Source: VAZQ01 sp963821505 (GTDB lineage: Bacteria; Pseudomonadota; Alphaproteobacteria; Rhizobiales; Xanthobacteraceae). Taken from it: 64,000 nt of DNA. The notes below the pieces were generated by a model. The model ran no database searches. It saw only the letters and a list, made by a program, of their open reading frames with translations, and was not told the DNA's origin. Positions 11,190 through 20,527 of the stretch are shown piece by piece (the stretch's first letter is position 1; each line of letters begins with the position of its first letter). Made by a program: the position numbers and the translations under genes. Location: NCBI GenBank assembly GCA_963821505.1, contig CAWGEH010000031.1:1-64000 (forward strand). The letters run 5' to 3'.

Positions 11190-11288
11190 GGCAGCATCAA
11201 GCGCGTCTCCGCAGTGGGGCCGGCTGCGAGCCGACCGGCCGCGGTCAACCCCATTTGCATTTGCGCGGCGAATGGGCCAAGTCGCAGC

Positions 11289-12926
11289 ATGCCGACGCTG
11301 GCGACATCCCTGCTGCAGGGTCTGAAAGACCACGGCGCCCGTGAAATCTTCGGGATTCCCGGCGATTTCGTGCTGCCGTTCTTCAAGGTCATCGAGGAAA
11401 GCGGAATTCTTCCGCACTATACGCTGAGCCATGAGCCGGGCGTCGGCTTCGCGGCGGATGCCGCGGCGCGCTACCATTGCAATCTCGGCGTCGCCGTCAT
11501 CACCTTCGGGGCGGGCGCGTTCAACCTGGTCAATCCTATCGCCGGCGCCTATGCGGAGCGCTCGCCCGTCGTGGTCATCGCCGGCGCCCCGGGTGCGGGC
11601 GAGCGCAGCAGCGGCTTCGTGGTCCACCATCAGGCGCGCACGATCGATACCCAGCTGGCGGTCTACCGCGAGATCACCTGCGATCAGGCGGTGCTGACCG
11701 ACGCCGAAACCGCGCCCGCCGAGATCGCACGCGTGCTGCGCAGCGCCCGCGAATGCTCGCTGCCGGTCTATCTCGAGCTTCCGCGCGACATGACGGCGGC
11801 GCCGGCGGCAGCCGTGCCAGTGCTGCCGCGGCGCTCGGCCGATCCCGACGCGCTCGCCGAATGCGCCGAGGAGATCATCGCGAGGCTGGCGCAGGCCAGC
11901 GCCCCCGTCATTCTCGTCGACGTGGAAATCCGCCGCTACGACCTCGAGCATCAGGTCACGGCGCTGGCGCGCAAGTTCGGCGTTCCCGTGGTCACGACAT
12001 TCATGGGGCGCGGCTTGCTGGAGAGCGCGCCCGACGTTCTCGTCGGCACCTATCTCGGCGCTGCCGGCGATCCCGCCATCACCCGGCTGGTGGAGGAGGC
12101 GGACGCGCTGCTGCTGCTCGGCGTGATCCTGTCCGACACCAATTTCGCGCTGTCGCAGCGCCAACTCGATCCGCGGCGCACGATGCTTGCCTTCGATCGC
12201 GCGGTGCGCGTCGGGCATCACGTCTATCCCGACGTTCCGATCGACGATCTGATCGACGCGCTCGCGGCCCGCGCGCGGCCGCTCGGCGTCGGCGATGCGC
12301 GCCTCGCCCGCCAAGCGGTCGATTATCCCCGCGGACTGAAGGCCGACGACGCTCCGGTCGATCCCTCCGATATCGCCGCCGCCGTCAACGACCTGTTCGA
12401 CCGCCACGGCGCCATGCCGATGACCGCCGATGTCGGCGACTGCCTGTTCACCGCCATGGAGATCGAGAACACGGCGCTGGCCGCGCCCGGCTACTACGCC
12501 GGCATGGGCTTCGGTGTGCCCGGAGGCATCGGCGTCGCGGCCGCGACCGGCCGCCGTCCGCTGATCCTCGTCGGCGACGGCGCCTTCCAGATGACCGGCT
12601 GGGAGCTCGGCAACTGCCGGCGCTACGGCCTCGACCCGATCGTGGTGCTGTTCAACAACGCCAGCTGGGAAATGCTGCGCGCGTTCCAGCCGGAGTCGCG
12701 CTTCAACGACCTCGACGACTGGCACTTCGCGGCGATGGCGCCTTCGCTCGGCGGGCATGGCGAGCGCGTGCGGACGCGGGGCGAGCTCAAGGACGCGCTC
12801 GAGCGCGCGGTGGCGCGGCGCGGCCAATTCTCGCTGGTGGAGGTCATGCTGCCGCGCAGCGCGACGTCGCGGACGCTCGCGCGGTTCGTGTCTGGTTTCA
12901 AGGCGACAAGGGCGACGCCGCCATGA
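11289..12926 (+). CDS. TPP-dependent indolepyruvate/phenylpyruvate decarboxylase
   Basis: 545 residues from ATG 11289; the frame is open further upstream, but MPTLATSLLQGLKDHG is the normal family start. N-terminal PYR domain with the cofactor-activating Glu in SHEPGVGFAADA and a His pair in FVVHHQARTIDTQ, typical of pyruvate/indolepyruvate decarboxylases. Central domain about 190-330. C-terminal PP domain with the TPP motif VGDGAFQMTGWELGNC...NN. It converts an aromatic 2-oxo acid to the aldehyde; with indolepyruvate this is the key step to indole-3-acetate. Substrate choice cannot be fixed from sequence; benzoylformate or phenylpyruvate are alternatives. Cytoplasmic. No aldehyde dehydrogenase is adjacent. 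The ribosome site is weak and the upstream region is filled by repeats. Confidence 0.8.
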   Translation: MPTLATSLLQGLKDHGAREIFGIPGDFVLPFFKVIEESGILPHYTLSHEPGVGFAADAAARYHCNLGVAVITFGAGAFNLVNPIAGAYAERSPVVVIAGAPGAGERSSGFVVHHQARTIDTQLAVYREITCDQAVLTDAETAPAEIARVLRSARECSLPVYLELPRDMTAAPAAAVPVLPRRSADPDALAECAEEIIARLAQASAPVILVDVEIRRYDLEHQVTALARKFGVPVVTTFMGRGLLESAPDVLVGTYLGAAGDPAITRLVEEADALLLLGVILSDTNFALSQRQLDPRRTMLAFDRAVRVGHHVYPDVPIDDLIDALAARARPLGVGDARLARQAVDYPRGLKADDAPVDPSDIAAAVNDLFDRHGAMPMTADVGDCLFTAMEIENTALAAPGYYAGMGFGVPGGIGVAAATGRRPLILVGDGAFQMTGWELGNCRRYGLDPIVVLFNNASWEMLRAFQPESRFNDLDDWHFAAMAPSLGGHGERVRTRGELKDALERAVARRGQFSLVEVMLPRSATSRTLARFVSGFKATRATPP

Positions 12927-12975
12927 TGGCGCTGAAATTCGTCGACAGTGTCCACGTATCGCCGTTTGCCGGGGA

Positions 12976-13380
12976 ATGGCCGTGTCGCTTGCGCCGCTGT
13001 TGAACGCCGCCCCCGCCATCCAGCTGCATGCCTTCGCGGCCATGGCGGCCTTCGCGCTCGGCGCGGCGCAGCTCTGCGCGCCCAAGGGCACGCTGCCTCA
13101 CCGCAGCGTCGGCTGGAGCTGGGTCGTGCTCATGCTGATCGTGGCCACGAGCTCGTTCTGGATTCACGAATTGCGCGTCAGGGGGCAGTGGAGCCCGATC
13201 CATCTGCTTTCGATCTTCACGCTGGGGGCGGTTCCGCTCGCGGTCATGCATGCCAGGCGCCACCGCGTCGGCCGTCACCGCAACGCCATGATCGGCATCT
13301 TCACCGGTGCGCTGGCGATCGCCGGCCTGTTCACCTTCGCCCCCGGCCGCATCATGCACGCGGTGCTGTTCGGGCACTGA
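12976..13380 (+). CDS. DUF2306-type small membrane protein
   Basis: 134 residues from ATG 12976, 49 bp after the decarboxylase stop on the same strand. Four hydrophobic helices (about 13-35, 46-64, 75-92, 108-128). HAFAAMAAFALGAAQL, the H(R)xxGW motif in PHRSVGWSW, and RHRNAMIGIF with a histidine near helix 4 fit the DUF2306/YozB-like group of small haem-type membrane proteins. Function unknown. It may be in an operon with the decarboxylase. GGGGA upstream serves as a modest ribosome site. Confidence 0.65.
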   Translation: MAVSLAPLLNAAPAIQLHAFAAMAAFALGAAQLCAPKGTLPHRSVGWSWVVLMLIVATSSFWIHELRVRGQWSPIHLLSIFTLGAVPLAVMHARRHRVGRHRNAMIGIFTGALAIAGLFTFAPGRIMHAVLFGH

Positions 13381-13548
13381 CGGCCGGCGGGGAGGGGGCT
13401 TTCATGCGGCCCTGGAGCCGCCCGCGCGACTTGACGATAAGCCTCTGAATTCCCATCTAAAAATAGCTCGGATCCGGCGCGTTTAAGGGTGGCGCGGCGG
13501 GGATGAATCAGCTAAAGATTTTCAGCTCACGCCACACGGAATTCTCTC

Positions 13549-16305
13549 TTGGCCGACAACGACGACCAGCAGCCGGAAGCGCCCGGCCCGTCCGATATTC
13601 GCCCCGTCTCCATCATCGAGGAGATGAAGCGCAGCTACCTCGATTACGCCATGAGCGTGATCGTGGCGCGCGCGTTGCCGGATGCGCGCGACGGTCTCAA
13701 GCCGGTGCATCGGCGCATCCTCTATTCCATGCACGAGAACGGGCACACGCCCGACAAGAAATACGTGAAGTCGGCGCGCGTGGTCGGCGACGTCATGGGC
13801 AAATATCATCCGCACGGGGACCAGGCGATCTATGACGCGCTGGTGCGCATGGCGCAGGACTTCTCCATGCGTCTGCCGCTCATCGACGGGCAGGGCAATT
13901 TCGGCTCGGTCGACGGTGATCCGCCCGCGGCCATGCGCTACACCGAATGCCGCTTGGCGCGGCCGGCCATGGAGCTGCTCGAGGACATCGACAAGGACAC
14001 CGTCGATTTCCAGTCGAACTACGACGGCAACGAGCGAGAGCCGGTGGTGCTGCCGGCGCGCTTCCCGAACCTTCTGGTGAACGGGGCGGGCGGCATCGCG
14101 GTCGGCATGGCGACGAACATCCCGCCGCATAATCTCGGCGAGGTGATCGATGCCTGCGTCGCGCTGATCGAAAATCCCGGTCTCGGCATCGACGAACTGA
14201 TCGGCATCATTCCGGGACCCGATTTCCCCACCGGCGGCATCATTCTCGGCCGTCAGGGGATTCGCTCCGCTTATCATCTCGGCCGCGGCTCGATCGTGAT
14301 GCGCGGCAAGGTCGAGATCGAGACGCTGCGCGGGGACCGCGAGGCGATCATCATCAGCGAGATTCCCTACCAGGTGAACAAGGCCACGATGGTCGAGCGC
14401 ATCGGGGAACTGTGGCGCGACAAGAAGATCGACGGCATCGCCGCGCTGCGCGACGAGTCCGACCGCGAGGGCTATCGCGTCGTCATCGAGCTCAAGCGCG
14501 ACGCCATGGCGGATGTCGTGCTCAACCAGCTCTACCGCTACACGCCGCTGCAATCGACCTTCGGCGCCAACGTGGTCGCGCTCGAGGGCGGCCGCCCGCT
14601 GGTGATGAACCTCAAGGATCTGCTCGCGTCCTTCATCGCCTTCCGCGAGGAAGTCGTTTCGCGGCGCACCAAGTATCTGCTCGGCAAGGCGCGCGACCGC
14701 GCCCACATTCTGGTCGGGCTCGCCATCGCGGTGGCCAATATCGACGAAGTGATCCGGCTCATCCGCGCGTCGAGAGACGCCAACGAGGCGCGCGAAGCCT
14801 TGATGGCGCGCGATTGGCCCGCCACCACCGCCGCCTCGCTCATCGAGTTGATCGACGATCCCCGCCACAAGGTCACCGCGGACGGTACCGCGCGGCTCTC
14901 CGGCGAGCAGGCCAAGGCCATTCTCGACCTGCGGCTGCAGCGCCTCACCGCGCTCGGCCGCGACGAGATCAAGGCCGAGCTCGACAAGCTGGCCGAGGAG
15001 ATCGCCGACTATCTCGACATCCTGCGTTCGCGCGCGCGCATCCAGACCATCGTCAAGGACGAGCTCAAGGCCGTGCGGGAGAAGTTTGCCACCCCGCGCC
15101 GCACGGTCATCCTCGAGCACGAAGGCGAGATGGAGGATGAAGACCTGATCCACCGCGAGGACATGGTGGTCACCGTCTCGCATCTCGGCTACGTCAAGCG
15201 CGTGCCGCTTTCGACCTATCGTGCGCAACGGCGCGGTGGCAAGGGGCGGGCGGGGATGCAGACGCGCGAGGAGGACTTCGTTTCGCGGCTGTTCGTCGCT
15301 TCGACCCACACGCCGGTGCTGTTCTTCTCCTCCCACGGGCGGGTCTACAAGGAGAAGGTCTGGCGGCTGCCGCAGGCGGCGCCGCAGGCGCGCGGCAAGG
15401 CGCTGATCAACATCCTGCCGCTCGAACAGGGCGAGCTGGTCACCACCGTCATGCCGCTGCCCGAGGACGAGAAGACCTGGGGTGAGCTCGACGTGATGTT
15501 CGCCACCACGCGCGGCACGGTACGGCGTAACAAGCTCTCCGATTTCGTCGATGTGCGCCGCTCCGGCATCATCGCCATGAAGCTCGACGAAAGAGAAGCG
15601 ATCGTCGACGTCCAGATCTGCACCGAGCGCGACGACGTGCTGCTGACCTCGGCGGGCGGCCAGTGCATCCGCTTCCCCGTCACCGACGTGCGCGTATTCC
15701 AGGGCCGCACCTCGATGGGCGTGCGCGGCATCGCGCTCGCCGAGGGCGACAAGCTGATCTCGCTTTCGATCCTGCGGCATGCGGACGCGACCGCCGAGGA
15801 GCGCGCCGCCTATCTCAAGCGTGCCAGCGCGGTGCGGCGCGGCCTCAACGGCAGCGAGGCGGACGAGACCGCGCCCGAGGCCGAGGAGACGCCGGAAAGC
15901 GCCGTCGACGATTCGATCGAGCTGGGCGAGCGGCGCTATGTGGAGATGTCGGCGGCCGAGCAGTTCGTGCTCACCATTTCCGAGCGCGGCTTCGGCAAGC
16001 GCTCCTCGTCCTATGAATACCGGATCACCGGCCGCGGCGGAAAAGGCATCGTCGCCATGGATGTGCGCGAGCGCGACGGCACGATCAGGCGGAAAACCGG
16101 CAAGTTGATCGCCTCGTTCCCGGTCGAGGACCAGGACCAGCTCATGCTCGTCACCAACGGCGGCCAGCTCATCCGCACGCGCGTGGAGGGCATCCGCATT
16201 GCCGGCCGCTCGACGCAGGGCGTGATCGTGTTCGACACCGCGGACGACGAGCGCGTGGTCTCGGTCGAGCGCATCAGCGAGGAAGGCGAGGAGAACGGCG
16301 GTTAG
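13549..16305 (+). CDS. gyrA: DNA gyrase subunit A
   Basis: 918 residues. The start is a TTG at 13549, giving MADNDDQQ; no in-frame ATG lies close upstream. Breakage-reunion domain: DGLKPVHRRILYSM, catalytic Tyr131 in AMRYTE, and the quinolone-determining region GDQAIYDA, in which Gln92 stands where E. coli has Ser83 and Asp96 matches Asp87. The GyrA box QRRGGKG at about 560 starts the DNA-wrapping beta-pinwheel and separates it from ParC. An acidic insert (EADETAPEAEETPESAVDD, about 770-790) lies between pinwheel blades. The tail does not end in a strongly acidic run. Confidence 0.97.
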   Translation: MADNDDQQPEAPGPSDIRPVSIIEEMKRSYLDYAMSVIVARALPDARDGLKPVHRRILYSMHENGHTPDKKYVKSARVVGDVMGKYHPHGDQAIYDALVRMAQDFSMRLPLIDGQGNFGSVDGDPPAAMRYTECRLARPAMELLEDIDKDTVDFQSNYDGNEREPVVLPARFPNLLVNGAGGIAVGMATNIPPHNLGEVIDACVALIENPGLGIDELIGIIPGPDFPTGGIILGRQGIRSAYHLGRGSIVMRGKVEIETLRGDREAIIISEIPYQVNKATMVERIGELWRDKKIDGIAALRDESDREGYRVVIELKRDAMADVVLNQLYRYTPLQSTFGANVVALEGGRPLVMNLKDLLASFIAFREEVVSRRTKYLLGKARDRAHILVGLAIAVANIDEVIRLIRASRDANEAREALMARDWPATTAASLIELIDDPRHKVTADGTARLSGEQAKAILDLRLQRLTALGRDEIKAELDKLAEEIADYLDILRSRARIQTIVKDELKAVREKFATPRRTVILEHEGEMEDEDLIHREDMVVTVSHLGYVKRVPLSTYRAQRRGGKGRAGMQTREEDFVSRLFVASTHTPVLFFSSHGRVYKEKVWRLPQAAPQARGKALINILPLEQGELVTTVMPLPEDEKTWGELDVMFATTRGTVRRNKLSDFVDVRRSGIIAMKLDEREAIVDVQICTERDDVLLTSAGGQCIRFPVTDVRVFQGRTSMGVRGIALAEGDKLISLSILRHADATAEERAAYLKRASAVRRGLNGSEADETAPEAEETPESAVDDSIELGERRYVEMSAAEQFVLTISERGFGKRSSSYEYRITGRGGKGIVAMDVRERDGTIRRKTGKLIASFPVEDQDQLMLVTNGGQLIRTRVEGIRIAGRSTQGVIVFDTADDERVVSVERISEEGEENGG

Positions 16306-16451
16306 CCTTGGATGGCGTGCCTGCGGCGAACGGCCATCCCGTCATCGCTGGCGCATAGGGCGGCACTGCCGGCAATCTCCTTGGGGTCATTCCGGGATCA
16401 TTCGCCGGCGCCAATGCCGGCACCGAAAGCAGGGCGGGGTCGAATATCGCC

Positions 16452-17066
16452 ATGAACTGGGAGCTGTTCGCCGCGTTCCTGCTCATCATCGTCGTGCTGG
16501 TCATCACCCCGGGTCCGATCGTGACCTTGGTGATTGCGACCGGCGCGCGCGAGGGCATCGGCGCGGCGCTGATCACCGTCGCCGGCACCACTCTCGGCAA
16601 TGCCGTCCTGCTCACCGCCATTGCGTTCGGCTTGAGCTGGGTGCTCAACAACATGGCGGTGCTGTTCGAAATCCTGCGCTGGGCTGGCGCGGCCTATTTG
16701 ATCTGGCTCGGCATCCAGGCGTGGCGCCACGCCGGCGAGGGCGGCGGGGCCGCCCCGCCGCGTGGGCGCGTGCATTTCCGGCGCGGCTTTGCGGTCGCGC
16801 TGTCCAACCCGAAGACGATCGCGTTCTTCACGGCGTTTCTGCCGCAATTCGTCGATCCGAATCTTCCGGTCGAGCGGCAACTTGCCGTGATGTGCGCTGT
16901 CTCGGTCCTGCTGGCGGCGTGCACGGATTCGGCCTGGGCGGTGGCAGCCGGGGCCGGGCGCGCCTGGTTCCTGCGATCCTGGCGGGCGAAGCTGCTAGGG
17001 CGATTGTCCGGCGTGGCGCTGATCGGCGGCGGCCTCTGGCTGTCGCTGGCGCGCCGGAGCGGGTAG
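16452..17066 (+). CDS. LysE/RhtB-family amino-acid exporter
   Basis: 204 residues with six predicted helices. The family signature FLLIIVVLVITPGPIVTLVI is at the N-terminus and G(A)REGIGAALITVAGTTLGN follows; FRRGFAVALSNPKTIAFFTAF is the second half-motif. Members export amino acids or homoserine lactones from the cytoplasm; substrate unknown. It stands alone, 146 bp after gyrA, and converges with the Bug protein gene, whose stop is 34 bp away. Confidence 0.88.
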   Translation: MNWELFAAFLLIIVVLVITPGPIVTLVIATGAREGIGAALITVAGTTLGNAVLLTAIAFGLSWVLNNMAVLFEILRWAGAAYLIWLGIQAWRHAGEGGGAAPPRGRVHFRRGFAVALSNPKTIAFFTAFLPQFVDPNLPVERQLAVMCAVSVLLAACTDSAWAVAAGAGRAWFLRSWRAKLLGRLSGVALIGGGLWLSLARRSG

Positions 17067-17100
17067 GCGCGAGAGGGGATGCTCCGGCCCGGAGGCGCCG

Positions 17101-18081
17101 TCACTGCGCCTTCAAGCCGAGCGCCGTGACGATCGGCGTCCACTTCGCGATGTCGCCCTTGATCACGTCGGTGAAGGCCTGCGGCGTCCCGCCCAGCGGC
17201 TCGTTGCTGAGCCTGGCCAGCGCGCTCGTGAATTCGGGCGACTTCACGCCCGCGTTGATCTGCGCATTGAGCCGCTCGATCACCTCGCGCGGCGTGTGGG
17301 CGGGCGCCAGCAGCCCCGTCCAGCTGGTGGATACGAAACCGGGGAAGCCGCTCTCGACCATGGTCGGCAGATCCGGCAGCTCCGCGATGCGCTTGGCGCT
17401 CGTGGTGGCGAGCGCCCTGACCTTGCCGCTGCGGATCAGCGGCAGCAGCACGCTGGTGCCCTCGAACGTCATCTGCACCTGGCCGCCGACGAGGTCGTTG
17501 ATCGAGGGCCCCCCGCCGCGGTAGGGCACGTGCACGATGTCGATGCCGGCCTTCGACTTGAACCATTCGCCGATCAGATGCGGCAGCACGCCGATGCCGC
17601 CGGAGGAAAAGTTCACCTTGCCCGGATTGGCCTTGGCATAGGCCACGAGTTCGCGCACCGAATTGACCGGAACCGAGGGATGAACAACCAGGATGTTCGA
17701 GCTTTGCGCCACCAGCGCGATCGGATCGTAGCTGGTGAGGGGGTCGTAGCCCGCATTCTTCTGCAGCATGGGGGCGAGCACGAGCCCGCTCGCGCTCGAG
17801 TAGAGCAGGGTATAGCCGTCGGGCTCCGCCTGCGCCGCTTCCTTCGAGCCGATGGTGTTGCCGGCGCCGGGGCGGTTGTCGATGACCACCGCCTGTCCCA
17901 GGGTCGAGGACAGATAGTTGCCGACGAGGCGCGCGATCACGTCGACGGGGCCGCCGGCCGGCGTCGGCACGATGATCTTGATCGGCCGCGTCGGGTAGGG
18001 CTCGGCGTGGACGGAATGGAACATGCCGATGGAAAGGCCGATCGCGACCAAGGCTTTCGACCAAAGGCGTGCGGGGGTCAT
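17101..18081 (-). CDS. Bug/TctC-family periplasmic solute-binding protein (1)
   Basis: 326 residues. Signal peptide at about 1-26 (LVAIGLSIGMFHSVHA). Family hallmarks: YPTRPIKIIVP, GGPVDVIARL, VVIDNRPGAGNTIG, AQAEPDGYTLL, VVHPS, LVAYAKANPGKVNFSSGG and the late DIVHVPYRGGGPSINDLVGGQV. Such proteins capture carboxylates or other small acids for TctAB transporters or for sensing. No TctA/TctB genes are adjacent, so it is an orphan, as is usual for this expanded family. Confidence 0.92.
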   Translation of the reverse strand: MTPARLWSKALVAIGLSIGMFHSVHAEPYPTRPIKIIVPTPAGGPVDVIARLVGNYLSSTLGQAVVIDNRPGAGNTIGSKEAAQAEPDGYTLLYSSASGLVLAPMLQKNAGYDPLTSYDPIALVAQSSNILVVHPSVPVNSVRELVAYAKANPGKVNFSSGGIGVLPHLIGEWFKSKAGIDIVHVPYRGGGPSINDLVGGQVQMTFEGTSVLLPLIRSGKVRALATTSAKRIAELPDLPTMVESGFPGFVSTSWTGLLAPAHTPREVIERLNAQINAGVKSPEFTSALARLSNEPLGGTPQAFTDVIKGDIAKWTPIVTALGLKAQ

Positions 18082-18271
18082 TTGTCCTCCCGGATGCGGC
18101 GCCTTATGATCCGGCGCGCGATGGCTTGCATGGCGGGCTCGCGTTGGTGCCTGCCCGGCCGGCGAGTCAGTCTAGAGAGGGAGCTATCGGTGCGCCAGAC
18201 AGGGTTCCAGAGGGACCAAACGGAACCTTCGCCCTGCGTCGGCGTTGATGATTTTCGGCGGCGGCGCAGTG

Positions 18272-18475
18272 ATGAGCTCTGACATAGCCCGGCCCGCAAA
18301 GTCCATGCCCAGCAACGACACGCAACGGGACAACGTCGTTCGCCTGGGCACCGAGACGCTGTTCGCGATCGGCGACGAACTGCGCCGAATGTACGACGCG
18401 GATCTGCGCTCCAAGCCGTCGGAACGGCTGGAGCGGCTCATGCGTCGAATCGAGCGGGGCGAGAACGTCCCCTAG
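18272..18475 (+). CDS. Small protein, possible NepR-like anti-sigma factor
   Basis: 67 residues from ATG 18272; ATG 18248 would add eight. The C-terminal part has an amphipathic pair of helices (LFAIGDELRRMYDADL and SERLERLMRRIERGE) resembling the NepR domain, which binds the general-stress sigma factor EcfG. NepR genes usually sit beside ecfG and phyR, which are not here, and the core match is loose, so this is a tentative resemblance. It is followed by two hairpin repeats. Confidence 0.4.
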   Translation: MSSDIARPAKSMPSNDTQRDNVVRLGTETLFAIGDELRRMYDADLRSKPSERLERLMRRIERGENVP

Positions 18476-18569
18476 GCAGGCCCGGCGGCCCGGCAGCACC
18501 AGCACGAATTGCGCGACGATTGCGTTTGTCGCGCCCGCATTGCGTGCGCGGTAACAGCCCTGCGATACC

Positions 18570-18643
18570 AGTGCCCCGAACCCGAAGTTCGCACACACCG
18601 TGCGGCAAATGCGATCGCGAACTTCGGGTTCAAAAGGGGCACT
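18570..18643. repeat. REPIN-like hairpin repeat, unit 1
   Basis: 74-bp inverted repeat. The left arm, starting AGTGCCCCGAACCCGAAG, pairs with the right arm ending GGGTTCAAAAGGGGCACT; the inner arms end GTTCGC and GCGAAC, leaving a 25-bp loop. The match is nearly perfect apart from a few extra bases in the right arm. Confidence 0.85.
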
Positions 18644-18660
18644 AAAATCATAGAGTTGCT

Positions 18661-18732
18661 AGTGGTCCTTAAATTCCGAAGTTCGTATCTGAATGTGCCG
18701 CGCGTGCTGACGAACTTCGGAATCGGACCGCT
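18661..18732. repeat. REPIN-like hairpin repeat, unit 2
   Basis: 72-bp inverted repeat of the same plan as unit 1: AGTGGTCC...GGACCGCT ends and an inner CCGAAGTTCG / CGAACTTCGG core shared with unit 1. Unit 1 is 17 bp upstream. The element ends 21 bp before the LssY_C gene start, so it sits close to that gene's ribosome site. Confidence 0.85.
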
Positions 18733-18753
18733 AGATCTTGGAGGCTGCAGGCG

Positions 18754-19545
18754 ATGGATGGCTGGCACGTCCTGATGGCGTTGGCGGGATTACTCGCCGC
18801 CTATGGGCTCGTGGCCTACGTGCTCCTGCCGGCCGCTTGGACCCACCACGAGCGGCAACCCGGCCTCGCAGTGCGACCGATGGTGACGCAGACCAAACAG
18901 GGCATTCCGGGCGACCCGATGAATGTCGGTCTCGTCGGCAGCCGCGACGACATCCTGCAAGCGGTGCATGTGGCCGGCTGGTATCCCGCCGATCCCGTCA
19001 CCTTGCGATCGAGCATCGCCATCGTCGGAAGCGTCCTGCTGCATCGGCCCTACAACGACGCGCCCGTCAGCGACCTCTACTACGAGGGGCGGCGTGAGGA
19101 TCTCGCCTTCGAGAAGACGGTCGGATCGAGTGCGAAGGAGCGCAACCATGTGCGGTTCTGGCTGGCGCTGGATCGAGGGGCCGAAGGCCGGCCGGTCTGG
19201 CTCGGCGCGGCGACATTCGACCGCAGCGTCGGATTGAGCCATTTGACCGGACAAGTGACGCACCACATCGCGCCCGACATCGACGCGATACGCGGCCTCC
19301 TGGTCGAGGACCTGGAGACGGCGGGCATGGTGCAAGCGATCTACCAAGTCTCCGGTGTCGGGCCTACGCTCAACGGTCGCAACGGCGGGGGTGACCGTTA
19401 CTACACGGACGGGGAAATCTGGATGCTGCGCCTCGTGCGATCGGCCGAAAAGAACACAGCGGCGCCGACGGTGCTGAGTTCCCCGCTTCTCGTCCGCCTC
19501 AAGGATGCCGTCTGGCACCGGCTCAGCAGGATGGTCCGGAGCTGA
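18754..19545 (+). CDS. LssY C-terminal-domain membrane protein
   Basis: 263 residues. One N-terminal transmembrane helix (about 6-28), then a soluble LssY_C-type domain: GDPMNVGLVGSRDDILQAVH, GWYPADPVTLRSS, VLLHRPYNDAPVSDLYYEGR, HVRFWLAL and WLGAATFD, the usual order of conserved blocks. In larger relatives this domain follows a PAP2 phosphatase; here it is free-standing with its own anchor. Function unknown. The start (ATG 18754) has GGAGGCTGCAGGCG upstream, adjacent to a hairpin repeat. Confidence 0.82.
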   Translation: MDGWHVLMALAGLLAAYGLVAYVLLPAAWTHHERQPGLAVRPMVTQTKQGIPGDPMNVGLVGSRDDILQAVHVAGWYPADPVTLRSSIAIVGSVLLHRPYNDAPVSDLYYEGRREDLAFEKTVGSSAKERNHVRFWLALDRGAEGRPVWLGAATFDRSVGLSHLTGQVTHHIAPDIDAIRGLLVEDLETAGMVQAIYQVSGVGPTLNGRNGGGDRYYTDGEIWMLRLVRSAEKNTAAPTVLSSPLLVRLKDAVWHRLSRMVRS

Positions 19546-19716
19546 CCTGCGGGGCGGCCGTGCCCAACATGACAACTGTTGTCGCCCTTCGGAGAGCCGG
19601 GAAGGAGTTCTTGCCGGTCCGCGGCGATAGGCGGATATTCGTGCGAGCGCGCGCCCGCGTGCCGCGCGGCATGAGGGCGGCACAACGGGGGACCTGCCAC
19701 AGGTTCGAGGAAGGCC

Positions 19717-20337
19717 ATGCGTTACAGGACGCTGTTGCCAACTCTGCTCCGGCTTTCAATTCTCGCCATCGCGTCGGCGATCCTGCTCGCGGACGCCGCC
19801 TTGGCCGCCGATCCCTGCGCCGGGCACCAATTGTTGCGGACGCGGCGACCGGAAGCGAGCTGCGGCAACGTCAAGCCTCGCATCTACCCTTCGCCCGACG
19901 GCACGTTGCGCGCGGTGATATTTCCGGTCGACATCAGCCTCGATGCCACGCCTGACATGGAAAGCCGCGTCGTGATCCGCAGCAGCAAGGGCGAGACCCT
20001 GACCTCCAAAGACTATTCCTCGCCGCGCGGTTTCAACGGGTACTACGTCGTCAGCGCGAAGTGGTCGCCGGATTCGAAATTCTTGGTGTACAGCATGTCG
20101 TCGTCGGGCGGTCATTCGCCCTGGCAATTTCCAATGGCGGTGTACGGCCGTGAGAAGAACGATTTCGCCAGCTTCAGCGACATGATCGATGGCAATCCGA
20201 CGATCTCAGGCGATTTCAAGTTCACCGGACCGCATACCGTGGTCGCCAGCACATGGAGACGACCCGGAGCGGAGATGGACAGGGTTCCCGTCACGGTGAA
20301 CCTGGAAGAGGCATTCGGAAAGCTGCCGCCGCGTTAG
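19717..20337 (+). CDS. Secreted protein of unknown function
   Basis: 206 residues. Signal peptide at about 1-30 (SILAIASAILLADAALAADPC). The mature part has repeated beta-strand patterns such as YPSPDGTLRAVIFP and SAKWSPDSKFLVYSMSSSGG, reminiscent of PD40/TolB-type blades. I cannot assign a family. Periplasmic or extracellular. The TAG stop is the first three bases of a dispersed repeat, so the last residues may have been set by that insertion. Confidence 0.7.
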   Translation: MRYRTLLPTLLRLSILAIASAILLADAALAADPCAGHQLLRTRRPEASCGNVKPRIYPSPDGTLRAVIFPVDISLDATPDMESRVVIRSSKGETLTSKDYSSPRGFNGYYVVSAKWSPDSKFLVYSMSSSGGHSPWQFPMAVYGREKNDFASFSDMIDGNPTISGDFKFTGPHTVVASTWRRPGAEMDRVPVTVNLEEAFGKLPPR

Positions 20338-20440
20338 CGCATGTTCCGGAAAAGTGGGAACCGGTTTTCCGAACAGAACATGGGCAAAATCGAAGAATCT
20401 AGAGCGCATCACGATTCGACCCAATCGGGATGCGCTCTAG
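20337..20440 (+). repeat. Double-hairpin dispersed repeat, family 1, copy A
   Basis: About 104 bp. Hairpin 1 pairs GGAAAA with TTTTCC around GTGGGAACC. Hairpin 2 pairs AGAGCGCATC with GATGCGCTCT around ACGATTCGACCCAATCGG. It begins within the TAG stop of the upstream gene and ends CTCTAG. An inverted copy lies at 22587-22691. Confidence 0.93.
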
Positions 20441-20527
20441 CGGGCGGCAAGCCCGCGCTGCACTGCTGCGTGTCGCGTTGCGAGCGGGCGAGGTGTCTGC
20501 CAAATGCCACGCACCAAGTGCCGGGGG

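Noticed and set aside
13522..15780. 752-codon open frame antisense to gyrA
   Set aside because: Low-complexity Arg/Asp/His translation with no motif; gyrA on the other strand is certain.
18245..18271. Use of TTG 18245 or ATG 18248 as the start of the NepR-like gene
   Set aside because: No ribosome site was seen for these, but the choice against ATG 18272 is weak and left open.
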